Of a stretch of 64,000 nucleotides of DNA, positions 1 through 9,299 are shown one piece after another (position 1 is the stretch's first letter; the number at the start of each line of letters is the position of its first letter). Source of the stretch: Capra hircus (taxonomy: Eukaryota > Chordata > Mammalia > Artiodactyla > Bovidae); the NCBI RefSeq assembly GCF_001704415.2, contig NC_030820.1:38794036-38858035 (forward strand), in the 5' to 3' direction. Position numbers and translations under genes: made by a program. Below the pieces are notes generated by a model. The model worked only from the letters and a program-made list of their open reading frames with translations. It was not told the origin of the DNA and made no database searches.

Positions 1-432
1 TTTTTCAATTCTGTAATGCACCTGAAATGCATTTTGAGTTGAGGGACAAGAAAAAGAAAGTACTTTACTTAGCTGGGTAAAACAGTCACTTCGTAATAAT
101 CAGGTCTTTTTCTTTTTTATTCAAAAGATCTTCAGAGATTTTTAGCTTGAAAATAAAAGCACATCTTTTCTCATTTAAGAGGCTATTTTGTTCTTTCAAC
201 ATGAAGTTACTTTAGTTGTTACCTCTAACTTATTTTTAAACAGATTCTGCGCCGTCAGTCTAAGACAGGTCTTCTCATACGACACAGGGTTAGTCATTGT
301 AAGGTAAGTTGGTGTTTGCTCTGTGTCTTGAGGAGCGAAGGTCTTCTCTGGACAAACAGACTAGACGCTGTGGTTAACTAACTCCTTTAATCAACTAAAT
401 TTAATAGTGTCCCTAACTTTAATAAGACCATT
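1..432. other. AT-rich sequence with no recognised feature
   Basis: I see no recognisable repeat, splice signal pair or sustained reading frame here. The composition is typical of mammalian intronic or intergenic DNA. Confidence 0.5.
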
Positions 433-1932
433 ACTTTTTTTTTTTACGTAAAAAAAATTGAGATATGATTCATATGCCTGAAAATTCACCCTTTCAAAGC
501 ATATGTGGTCTTCAGTATATACAGTGTTGCACCCATGACCCACATCTAATTTCAGAACATTTCTGTCACCCCAGAAAGAAAACAGCAGTCACCCCAACTC
601 CTCCTTCCTCCCAGCCCCTAGCAATCTCTCCTATGTTTTGGAAGAGTTTGTGAAGTATTGGTTAATTTTTTAACAACGGGGGAGATTCACGAGTGAAGTC
701 ATCTAGTTGTGGACTCCTCGTGTTAGGAATTTTAGGGCAGTGTTTTAAAACTAATTCTGCCTTTTCATTATAGATCTATTCAGATTTCCTATTTCTTTTT
801 GAGTCAGTTTCAGTAGTTTGTGTCTTTCTAGGAATTTGTCCTTTCATCTAAGTTATTTAATTTGTTGATATATAGTTGTTCGTAGTATTCTCTATATATC
901 AACAGTAAGTTTGTTGATATGAATTCTCATAGTTCTCTTTATTCTTTAAATTATGTAAAGTGGGTAGTCATGTCTTCTCTTTCATTCCTGATGTTAGTAA
1001 TTTGAGTCTTTTCTTTTTATAATTCAGTCTAACTAAAGTTTTATCAATTTTATGTTTTCAAAGAAACAACTTCCTCAATTTTCTCTTCTTAAATTTATTT
1101 ATTTCCCCTGTGATCTTTATTATTTCCTTTCTTCTGCTTGATTTAGGTTTAGTTTGCTGTTTTTAAAATTTCTTATGGTGAAAGGTTAGACTTTTGATTT
1201 GAGACCTCATGTATTTTAAATAGAACCATTTTACAAATACAGATTTCCCTCTAAGCACTGCCTTAGCTGCATCCCATAAATTTTTGGCATGTTGTGTTTT
1301 TGTTTTCATTCATCTCAAACTATTTTCTAATTTCCTTTATAATTTCTTCTTTGATTAACTGGTTACTTGAGTATATTGGTTAATTTCCACATATATAGAA
1401 TTTCCTAATTCTCTCCTATCTGATTTCTGATTTCATCTGTTGTGGTGATTTTAGTCCTTTTGAATGTGTTGAGACTTGTTCTATGACCCAAGCTGTGCTC
1501 TTTCTCAGAAAATAGTCACGTGCGTTTAAGAAGAACGCCTTCCGCGGCTGTTGGGTGGGGTGTTCTATGGTGTCTGTCTGGTCTTGCTGGTCCCTAGTGT
1601 CAGTCAGTCTTCGGTCTCCTTGTTCATCTTCTAATCCTTCTGTTCGTTACTGAAAGTGAGCATTGAAATCTGCAACTGGTTTTGTTGCATTTCTATTTCT
1701 CCCTTTAATTCTGTCGGTTTTTGTGACATGTATTTGGAGGTTCTGTTGTTGGATTGGTCCTATGATCATGATAAATGTTCTTTGTCTAGTAACTTGTCTT
1801 AAAGTCCACTTTGTCTGACTTTGGGGTAGCCCTACCAGCTCTCTTTTGGATACTATTTGCATAACCTTTTCCATTCTTTTATTTTCAATCTGTGTGTCCT
1901 TGAAGAGAAAATGAATCTCTTGTAGATAGCGT
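433..1932 (-). mobile_element. L1M LINE fragment, antisense, internally deleted
   Basis: Read on the minus strand, the left end (about 433-628) resembles the 3' UTR of old mammalian L1M elements: a poly-T start, then antisense text like the common L1M 3' region ending near a CAGCCCCTAGCAA motif. From about 632 the text jumps to the middle of antisense ORF2, with phrases such as TTTCTAGGAATTTGTC and ATCCCATAAATTTTTGGCATG. The missing ORF2 C-terminal half means either internal deletion or two abutting fragments. All frames are broken. The element resumes at about 2,898 after a nested insertion. Confidence 0.85.
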
Positions 1933-2897
1933 TATCTCCAGAGAAACAGAACCAGTAAGACATAGACATAAATATAGATCTAGACATATGAAGAGATTTA
2001 TTGTAGGAACTGGCTTACGTGATTGTGGAGACCAGGGAGTCTCCCAATCTGCAGTCTAAGCTGGGGAACCAGGAAAGAAAGGGGTTCAGTTCAGTCCAGA
2101 TCCAAAACTCAGAGAATCTGGGGAGTTGGTGATATTAAGTCCAGATCCAAAGACCCTATAATCAGGAGGTTGTAGGGAGTGGGGGTGGAAGTACTAGTGT
2201 GAGTCTGAAGTCCCAGGAACCAGGAGCAGCAGTGTCTTGAGTGCAGGAGAAGATGACTGTCTCCACTCAAACAGAGAGAGCAAAGTGGCCCTTCCCCTAC
2301 CTTTTTGTTCTGTTCAAAACTTTAGCAGATTGGATGGTGTTTACTCACACATGTGAAGCTGTTTATTCAGTCTACACTGCTGTTGTTATTCAATCACTAA
2401 GTCATGTCCAACTCTTTGCAACCCCATGAACCGGCATAGCACGCCAGCCTTCCCAGTCCTCCCCTATCCCCCGGAATTTGCTCAAATTCATGTCAATTGA
2501 GTCAGTTATGCCATCCAGCCATCTCATCCTCTGTCGTCCCCTTCTCCTCCTGCCCTCAATCTCTCCCAGCATCTGGGTCTTTTCCAGTGAGTCTGCTCTT
2601 CACATCAAGTGGCCAAAGTATTAGAGCTTCGGCTTCAGCACCAGTCCTTCCAATGAATAGTCATTTCCTTTAGGATTGACTGGTGTGATCTCCTTGCTGT
2701 CTGAGGGACTCTTGAGTCTTCTCCAGGCCCACAGTTGGAAAACATCAGTTCTTCAGCACTCAGCCTTCTCTCACTCTACGTATCCTAATGCTGATCTCTT
2801 CTGCAGACCTCTGTACAGACAGACCCAGAAATGATACTTTACCAGTTTTCAGGGCATGCCTTAGTCCAGTCAAGTTACATACAAAATAAACCATCAC
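1933..2897 (-). mobile_element. Probable solo LTR (ERVL/MaLR-like), nested in the L1M
   Basis: The segment opens with CTCCAGAGAAACAGAACCAG, followed by an ATA-rich stretch and a GATTTATTGTAGGAACTGGC phrase. It closes with CAGTCAAGTTACATACAAAATAAACC. These match, antisense, a widespread mammalian repeat that I take to be an ERVL/MaLR-type LTR; I cannot name the family with certainty. It interrupts the L1M between AGATAGC (left) and AGACAGC (right), which look like a diverged target-site duplication. It is itself interrupted by BovB at about 2,380-2,778. Confidence 0.5.
2380..2778 (-). mobile_element. BovB (RTE) LINE 3' fragment, antisense
   Basis: Antisense BovB 3' end: the AAGTCATGTCCAACTCTTTG phrase, then the antisense C-terminal reverse-transcriptase region (CCATCTCATCCTCTGTCGTC, GTGGCCAAAGTATTAGAGC). 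It is 5'-truncated and diverged, and it is the innermost of three nested insertions. Confidence 0.9.
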
Positions 2898-2976
2898 AGA
2901 CAGCATATGGTTAGATCATCAGAAATTCTTTTCTTCTGCCCAAGTCTGTTTTACTAGAGTGTTTAATCCATTGACA

Positions 2977-3109
2977 TTTAATGTAATAACTGGTAATATA
3001 TGCTTTACATCTGCCACTTTGATGTGTATTTTCTGTATGTCTTTTAATGTAATAACTGGTAATATATGCTTTACATCTGCCACTTTGATGTGTATTTTCT
3101 GTATGTCTT
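2977..3109. repeat. Perfect 66-bp tandem duplication within L1
   Basis: Copies occupy 2,977-3,042 and 3,043-3,108 with no differences, and the match runs one base further. Antisense, it doubles a 22-residue block. The unit is only L1 ORF2 sequence; perfect identity inside an otherwise decayed L1 implies a recent slippage or end-joining event. Confidence 0.97.
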
Positions 3110-3312
3110 ATGCCTTTTTGCATCTCTGTTCCTCCAATGTTGACTTCTTTTGTATTAAATAGATACTTTTTGGTGTACCGTTTTAATCCATTTTTCATGT
3201 TTCTTTTTTAGTTACTTTCTTAGTGTTGCCCTGAAGATTGCAATTAACATATTAATTTGTAACAGTTAAGTTTGGTTTAATCCCAGTGTTATTTAGGTAA
3301 CATATTATAACG

Positions 3313-3464
3313 TTGGGACTTCCCTGGCAGTCTAGCAGTTAGGATGAGGTGCTGCAGGGGGCGTGGATTTGATCCCTAGTTGGGGAACTCAGATCCTACA
3401 TGCCATGCGGCTTGACAGGAAAAAACAAAAAACAAAAAAACCCACCACAACAAAAACAACAACT
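3313..3464 (+). mobile_element. CHR SINE (tRNA-Glu-derived)
   Basis: Plus-strand CHR SINE: head GGGACTTCCCTGGCAGTC, B-box-like GATTTGATCCCTAGTTGGGG, body ATCCTACATGCCATGCGG, and a CAAAA-rich tail. It is inserted in the L1M. Confidence 0.9.
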
Positions 3465-3507
3465 TTGCTTCTGTGTAAGTCTTTTCAAAATATATGTATC
3501 CTTATCC

Positions 3508-3631
3508 ATTTATTTCGCTGTGCCGGGTCTTAGTTGCAGCATGTGGGGTTTAGTTCCCTGATCGGGGATGGAGCCTGTGCCCCCTGCTTTGGGATTGTGG
3601 AGTCTTAGCCACTGGACCACCAGGGAAACCC
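3508..3631 (-). mobile_element. CHR SINE, antisense
   Basis: Reverse complement of the CHR consensus, ending in CACTGGACCACCAGGGAAACCCC at the SINE 5' end. With the plus-strand copy at 3,313 it forms an inverted pair separated by less than 50 bp. Confidence 0.9.
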
Positions 3632-3757
3632 CCTTCTGTCTTGTTCTGTGTCCTCTCCTTTGTGCTAATTTTGTCATACTGATTACCTCTTTATATAGTT
3701 AGGCCATGAACACAGTTTTATGATTATAATTTTATGCAGTTATCTTTTAAAACAGGA

Positions 3758-4639
3758 GAAAAAGGATGTTTTGAGCAAAACTTGGATAAATAACCAGTGG
3801 ATGGGGTTTTGTTTGATTTAGCACTGGCAGGAGATGAAGATGGAGTGGGGCCTTCGGGACACGGGGTGGTTGCAGGGGGCACCTGGGGCAGATGGTGGCT
3901 ATCGCCACACCCTTCCCCACTGGGCATCACCTTGGGCCTTGCTGCTGGCTGGCCTTTCACAGCTTTTTCTTTCTGGGGAAATCAGCATCTCAGATGTGGT
4001 CAGATCTGATCCCAAGGCCTGGGGAAGCCTGTTGAGGAATTGCGGGACTGTCTGTAGCCACAGTGGACTGGGTGACGCGGCAGACCTTGGCACACCCACC
4101 GGCCAGCGCCTGTTTCTCCAGTGTGGGCGGTGGCTCTCTGTGCAGGGTGACATGAGGGTACCACCCTACTCCTTACACGGATCCCTGGGGACCTCACTCA
4201 AGCCTCCGCTGGTCCCTGGAACACCTGCCGGTGGCCTGACAGCACCAGCCGCTCAGCTCGGCAGGTCTCTGCAGTCCTTTTGAATCTGTGTGTAGGTGGA
4301 GCGACCTGTTTATTAGCAGGATTCCAGCAGGAACTGTGGGCAGAGGGCCCGGGTCCGACCCTGCGCTGGCCTCTGCTTGCTGTCCTGTCAGTGTGCCCAG
4401 GGTCTGTTCTCACCCGGATCTGCTCTATGCAGCCTTGGCTCCACCACCACGCGGGTCCCCCGGGAGGAACACAGAACTCTGGGAGACAAGCTCCGTGCAG
4501 ACAGGCCCTGCTGTGCGTCTGTAGCTGCCCAAATCCTTGAGAAGGAAAGAAAACCAAGACCGAGGTAGGGGAAGGCCTCCTTTCTGTCTGGTTGGGAATG
4601 ACCTGCTGTGTAGATGCTCTGCGCTTGCCTGCAGCTTTC
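3758..4639. other. GC-rich single-copy sequence, no gene recognised
   Basis: No young repeat is visible. Several overlapping frames of up to 149 codons exist on both strands (for example plus 3,834-4,283), but they resemble no family I know and overlap one another antisense, as expected in GC-rich noncoding DNA. CpG density does not look high enough for a CpG island. Confidence 0.5.
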
Positions 4640-4790
4640 ATGAGCAAATCCCTTTGAAGTAGGAACCATTGCCTACAGTTTACAGATGAGGAAATGGAAA
4701 CTCAGGGAGGCTCAGTCACCCAGCCAAAGTCACAAAACCAGTTCCACGACAGAGCCAGACGTGTCCCTTGGCTCCTGGCCCAATGCTTTT
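4640..4790 (-). repeat. MIR SINE, antisense
   Basis: Contains the antisense MIR core and 3' part: TTTACAGATGAGGAAATGG, then ACTCAGGGAGGCTCAGTCAC and AAAGTCACAAAACCAG. Confidence 0.8.
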
Positions 4791-5054
4791 CCTCTGCTGT
4801 GCCATGACTGTTGTCGGAGGTGAGAAAGCCCTGGTCCCTTTGCTCCTTTCAAGCCCCTCAGCCCTGGCTGCTCCCCTGGGCTCCATCCCTGCTTCCCCGG
4901 GTGCCTTCCTTTCCCCACCTCTGGTGCCGTGTGTTCCCCAGGGTCTTCTATTTTCACTCATCGTCTGAATGGGCCATTTATTATTACACTGAGCACTTAT
5001 TTTTCCTATAGTCAAGGGATTAAAAGTACTAAAAGCTAGTTTTTTTCAGGACTA

Positions 5055-5165
5055 GAAATTTCAACCTCAAATTTTATGAACAAAGAGACCAAAACTCATA
5101 GAGAACATACCTGGTCCAAGATCACACGATGGAACTGGCTGAATCCAGGTGTCATGGCTCCCGTC
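5055..5165 (-). repeat. MIR SINE fragment, antisense, degenerate
   Basis: AAAGAGACCAAAACTCATAG, CCAAGATCACACGATGG and CTGAATCCAGG match the antisense MIR order, with substitutions. Confidence 0.6.
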
Positions 5166-5349
5166 CCCATGGCTCGCCCCTGGTGCCATGCCTGGGAGAG
5201 AGTGGTCAGGCTTCTCAGCACTTAACTTGGGCAGGAGTTTGGGGGTTGTTGCTTGTCTGTTCTCCATCAGGTGCCTGGATTCCCCTTATGTGACTTGGAG
5301 TAGGCGGCGTCTAGAAAGATACAAATTAAAATAAGGAGACACTCCTGTT

Positions 5350-5530
5350 TTTAAGTTGCTGATTTTATTTCTTTTTTAAATTAATTTTTATTGGAGTATA
5401 GTGACTTCACAGTTTGTGTGAGTTTCTACTGTACGGCAAGACGAATCGGCCATGTGTATACATATATCCCCTCTTGTTCAGGTTTCCTTCCCATTCAGGT
5501 CACTGCAGTTCTGTTTTTAACATACAAACA
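5350..5530 (-). mobile_element. Artiodactyl L1 3' end, antisense
   Basis: TTTTTATTGGAGTATAGTGA, then GTTTCTACTGTACGGCAAG and CATATATCCCCTCTTG are the antisense 3' UTR of the artiodactyl L1 lineage. It is short and 5'-truncated. Confidence 0.8.
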
Positions 5531-6323
5531 CTCATTATCATTCGCTTTGCACAGCGAGCCCCCACCCCATGCCACCACAGTTGTCAGGAATGTTGTCTCC
5601 ACACCCTTGAGTCCAACCCAGAAATACTTCTGATCATTACAGAGGTATCTTTACACATCCAGTCAAGCCCTGAATTGCTGGGAGAGCGTCTTTGTCTGGG
5701 ATGGGCAGCAACGGACCAAGCTTCAAAGCCCTAGGATCCTGGAGCCCCACTGGCCTTCTCCATGCACATTTCCAGAGGTCCTGTCCTGGGCAGCTCCTTG
5801 TGCCTGGACTTACCCCAAAGCAGTCAAGCAGCAAGACGCCTTATTTTTCTGGGAACTCGCAGGTTAAAAATCTTAAAATTTGCTGCAAGTATTTTGTTGA
5901 AACGTAAATGAGATTCAGGAATGTTCCCATCATCTCCAACATGGGGCTTAAACCCCACTTTCTTTATTCTGCTTTGGCTCCTCTCATTCCCTAAAAGATG
6001 TCTGTGCTTCGGGGTGCATTTGATCATATGAGTTATATTCAGTCCCTTGTATGTACTGCATAACAACTTTTTCAAAAAAGGACTTTACTAGGATTTTTTG
6101 GCATTGCTGGCCTTGAACATGGGTTGGCCTTTGTTCTTTCAGTTCAGCTGAAGTGAAGTAAATCTGTAGCTTCACTCAGAGCTGGGAGTAACCATTGCAG
6201 CCTCACAGGGTTTGCCAACCAATGGAATGAAAAGGCCCCTGTTGAAATGAGCAACTGACCATAGAGGCAGGGCCTCCCCTTTCTCTATTTGCATTCATAT
6301 TTCAGCTACCACACCCCACCAGC
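5531..6323. other. Single-copy sequence, nothing recognised
   Basis: No clear repeat, no paired splice sites around an open frame, and no regulatory motif that I would defend. Confidence 0.45.
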
Positions 6324-6423
6324 ACGTTCCAGAACAAAATGGCAAGCCAAGGGGAAGTATAGAGTCACTTTCTTGAAGTTTCTTTTGAGAGGTGCATCTT
6401 GTTAGAAGTAGAATATTATTCTG
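6324..6423 (+). repeat. Diverged direct repeat, copy 1 of 2
   Basis: A 100-bp block (GTTCCAGAACAAAATGGCAA through TCTTGTTAGAAG to TTATTCTG) recurs at about 80% identity at 7,536-7,630 in the same orientation. I do not recognise a repeat family, so it is either an unnamed interspersed repeat or an old local duplication. Confidence 0.75.
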
Positions 6424-7000
6424 AAAATTATTACTGTGGAAGATGATCTGGTAATACAGTGATGTACCCTCATTGTAAAGGGGTGTATTGTGTGATGAAG
6501 GTGCCCTCCTCAAAGGTCAAAACCTTTGAGCCTCTACCATAGTCAGAAATTAGGGGGGAGGCTCTGGACTCACCGTGAACAGCGGACCAGTGATGGGGAT
6601 GCGTGGCCCTTGGCAAGTCCCTTCTCTGTGCAGCCGCCCTGTCAAGGTGTTTGTGATGCTGCACTAAGGTCCCTGCTTTGGAAGTGCTCCATGCTGGAGA
6701 AGGGACCAGGGAGAACAAGATGGGGGCAGGACACCCTAGGTGTTTGAGAGAGCTTTCTGGAGGGAGGTGGGGCTTGCAGATGGGTGGGGGTCAGAGAGCA
6801 GAATGGCATGGGGTCAGTGGATCACAGGATGGTCCAGGGTTGTTGAGGCATCTGATAGAGGTGATGGGAACTCTTTGTGAGGCTGCCCCGCTGCCCTGGG
6901 CCATATTAATGACTGGTTCAGACACTCTGCACCCCAGAAGAGGAATGAGCGTGTCATTTGGGCATTTGTGTTCAGACCAACCAGGGCTGCCTGTGAGGAG
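6424..7000. other. Single-copy sequence
   Basis: No repeat or gene recognised between the two copies of the 100-bp direct repeat. Confidence 0.4.
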
Positions 7001-7338
7001 GGTAAGTGGGTGGTGTCCCAGCTGAGGCCCTAACACCCATCCCCATCAGCAAGGCAGCTCTGCCCTTTCCTGGTGAATCGAAGAAAGTGGGAACTTCCCT
7101 GGTGATCCAGCAGTTAAGACTTTGCACTTCCAGGGCAGCGGATGGGAGTTTGGTCCCTGGTCGAGTGAGGACGGTAAGTGGTTGGTGTCCCAGCTGAGGC
7201 CCTAACACCCATCCCCATCAGCAAGGTAGCTCTGCCCTTTCCTGGTGAATCGAAGAAAGTGGGAACTTCCCTGGTGATCCAGCGGTTAAGACTTTGCACT
7301 TCCAGGGCAGCGGATGGGAGTTCGATCCCTGGTCGAAC
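7001..7338 (+). repeat. 172-bp tandem duplication carrying a CHR SINE head
   Basis: The unit beginning GGTAAGTGGGTGGTGTCCCA at 7,001 recurs at 7,173 with only a few substitutions over about 165 bp. The duplicated unit includes flanking single-copy DNA and the first half of a CHR SINE. Copy 1 breaks off at CTGGTCGAGTGAGG, so its SINE lacks a tail; copy 2 runs on into the complete SINE. Confidence 0.95.
7089..7166 (+). mobile_element. CHR SINE, truncated (duplication copy 1)
   Basis: GGGAACTTCCCTGGTGATCC to CCCTGGTCGA: the 5' half of a CHR SINE. Its 3' half was lost at the duplication junction, not by ordinary SINE 5' truncation. Confidence 0.9.
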
Positions 7339-7385
7339 TAAGGTCCCACATGCTGTGTGTGGTGCAGCCATAGAAAAACAGATTG
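7261..7385 (+). mobile_element. CHR SINE (duplication copy 2)
   Basis: Complete plus-strand CHR SINE: GGGAACTTCCCTGGTGATCC, TTCGATCCCTGGTCGAAC, GTCCCACATGCTGTG, then a short A-rich tail. Confidence 0.9.
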
Positions 7386-7414
7386 AAGAAAAGGATTCTG
7401 GTATAAATAAGTAA

Positions 7415-7510
7415 TGTTGACATTGGCCACTCCAGTCTCTACCCCATGCTAAATACAGGGAAACTGAGGCTCAGAGCAGTGAGGCTGCTTCTTTGCAAAC
7501 TGTCCAGCTT
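7415..7510 (-). repeat. MIR fragment, antisense
   Basis: ATACAGGGAAACTGAGGCTC followed by AGAGCAGTGAGG is the antisense MIR core. Confidence 0.6.
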
Positions 7511-7535
7511 GATAAAGACAGATTTAGGCTACCAG

Positions 7536-7630
7536 GATGTTCCAAAACAAAATGGCAAGACACATGGAAGAATAGAGTCACTTTCTTTGAGTTCCTTTTG
7601 AGAGGAACTTCTTGTTAGAAAATTATTCTG
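7536..7630 (+). repeat. Diverged direct repeat, copy 2 of 2
   Basis: Partner of the block at 6,324-6,423: GTTCCAAAACAAAATGGCAA, ATAGAGTCACTTTCTTTGAG, CTTCTTGTTAGAAAATTATT. It has small indels relative to copy 1. Confidence 0.75.
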
Positions 7631-8394
7631 ACCAAGTAAATTTTGGTCCTCAAAATGTTTTCAAATAAAAGATGTTGACTTTATAAAGAATACATTTCGT
7701 AGGTCTATAAAACATGCAATGCCATGGCTCATAAACTCTTTGTAACTTAATACAGCATGACATAGGTCAATGAACAAAATTCAAGGTACAAGCAGCTGAA
7801 GTGGGGATGCCAAAGATGAAACTGTTCATTTCCTGATTGTCATATTTAAACCCTTGAGTGTGTTAGCTCCAAAGCTAATAATTTAAGAGGCAATAACTCT
7901 AGAAGTGATGTTGGCGGACCATTTTTCCAGTTTGGCCAGTGTGATTGGAAAGAGTTTGTGATCACAGTTATGTGCTCTTGGGAGCTGCTCAGATAATTAA
8001 AGGATAAGAAAAATCACCAGCCTCTGAATTTGGGACCAACTATTCTACCAGTATAAGCTAAAGGATCAAAGCCCCTCCAGATTGAAACTACACTAGACTA
8101 TAAACCTGATAAATAATAGTTTTTACCCCGGCTAAAAATTTCCCCATTGCCAGTAGATCTAACTGCATTGCTTTCAACATTACCCTGTCATAATTTCAAA
8201 AAGTTATCTTGATGTCTCAAAGTTACAAAAGTACAAACTAAAAGCCAGGGGGCCATGTCAACAGGTGTATAACTGCTGTTTGATGACTTGGAAAAAGGTG
8301 ACTGTGGCCAGTTAGAAAGCACACGTGCCTTCTGGGGTTGGGGGCACCTGCCAGGCCATCCCACCAACTGTTGTCATCCAAACTTTGTTCCCAG
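7631..8394. other. Single-copy sequence
   Basis: No repeat or gene recognised. The 8,000-8,300 part has the look of old LTR-like sequence, but I cannot anchor it to a family. Confidence 0.4.
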
Positions 8395-8602
8395 CCCTTG
8401 TTATTTTCCCGAAGATGCCAGAAATTCATTGGTAACTGGTATGTCTTGATTTCTGAATTTTGGCAGCTAGTTAGTTTTTCCTTTGCTTGTTTGCTTCTGC
8501 CCTTGTCATTTTCCCGAAGATGCCAGAAATTCATTGATAGGTGGTATGTCTTGATTTCTAAATATTGGCGGTAGTTAGTTTTCCTTTGCTCGCTTGCTCC
8601 TG
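8395..8602. repeat. ~105-bp tandem duplication
   Basis: CCCTTGTTATTTTCCCGAAG starts copy 1 at 8,395; CCCTTGTCATTTTCCCGAAG starts copy 2 at 8,500. Both run through ATGTCTTGATTTCT to a CTTGCTCCTG-like end. About 90% identical, with small indels, so older than the perfect duplications elsewhere in the window. Confidence 0.95.
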
Positions 8603-9074
8603 TAGCATCAGGCAGACTGAAACTGAACTCGTGTCTTGTCCTGCAGTCAACATTCTTTCATGGCTCCGTAGGATAATCACATGGCTGAATTGCCAAAGAT
8701 ACCTGAAGGGGTGCTCACCAGGTCCTCTTTTCCTTCTGTTCCTCTTCTGACGCCTTTAGTGTTGGTTTGTTTCAGCTTGTTTATTAGCCTCATTTCCCCC
8801 AACAAGGTCTGATGAGGTCTGATTCTCCTCACTAACTCATTCTGCCCTTTCTCTAAAGACTGTAAGCAGTTCTCTCACCTTTCTTTGCCCTAGGGATGTG
8901 TTACAACTAAGAGTTGTAGGATTTTTGAATGTCTTCCATTCATATTTTCAAGAATGAAGGAAGCTTATACAGAATGGTGCATGCAGCCTACCTGGCTGGC
9001 AGTAGGGTGAGCCAGAGGTGGTGGGGGTGGGGGCAGTGGGAATAAGTCCTGGAGCTCTGGTTCCGAGAGCAGAA
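8603..9074. other. Single-copy sequence
   Basis: No repeat or gene recognised. Confidence 0.4.
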
Positions 9075-9295
9075 GGTGTTCCAGAACTGTGCTGTCCACC
9101 GGAGTGGGCCCTGGCCGTATAGGACTGTCCAGCACTTGAGTGTGGCTGTGGTGCAGTGAATTGATCCGTGAAACACACACAGGCTTGGAAACAGTATGAA
9201 AGAGAGAGAAAATATCTCAGTTGTTCATATTGACTATATGCTAAAATGATAATATTTTAGATGTGTTGGATAAATGGAGATTAGTTTTACATACT
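9075..9295. mobile_element. hAT-like nonautonomous DNA element fragment
   Basis: GTGCTGTCCACC near the left edge, AGCACTTGAGTGTGGCTG inside, and a right part ATGATAATATTTTAGATG follow the order of a widespread mammalian element with CAGTGCTGTCC-type ends. The same family recurs in the opposite orientation at 51,512-51,805, and its terminal piece at 10,388-10,430. Superfamily by TIR resemblance; family name not assigned. Confidence 0.6.
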
Positions 9296-9299
9296 TCTT

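Larger units (their letters stand above)
2898..3757 (-). mobile_element. L1M LINE, continuation, split by two CHR SINEs
   Basis: Antisense L1 ORF2 text resumes exactly where 1,932 left off (CAGCATATGGTTAG, then TTAATCCATTGACATTTAATG). It is interrupted by CHR SINEs at 3,313-3,464 and 3,508-3,631 and ends near a GCAGTTATCTTTTAAAA phrase. It contains a perfect 66-bp tandem duplication. Confidence 0.8.

Noticed and set aside
3834..4283. 149-codon frames on both strands in GC-rich DNA
   Set aside because: Mutually overlapping antisense frames with no domain; CpG density does not suggest an island or promoter.
7001..7006. GTAAGT splice donor candidate
   Set aside because: The upstream segment lacks a credible acceptor and coding frame, and the site is duplicated with the 172-bp tandem repeat.
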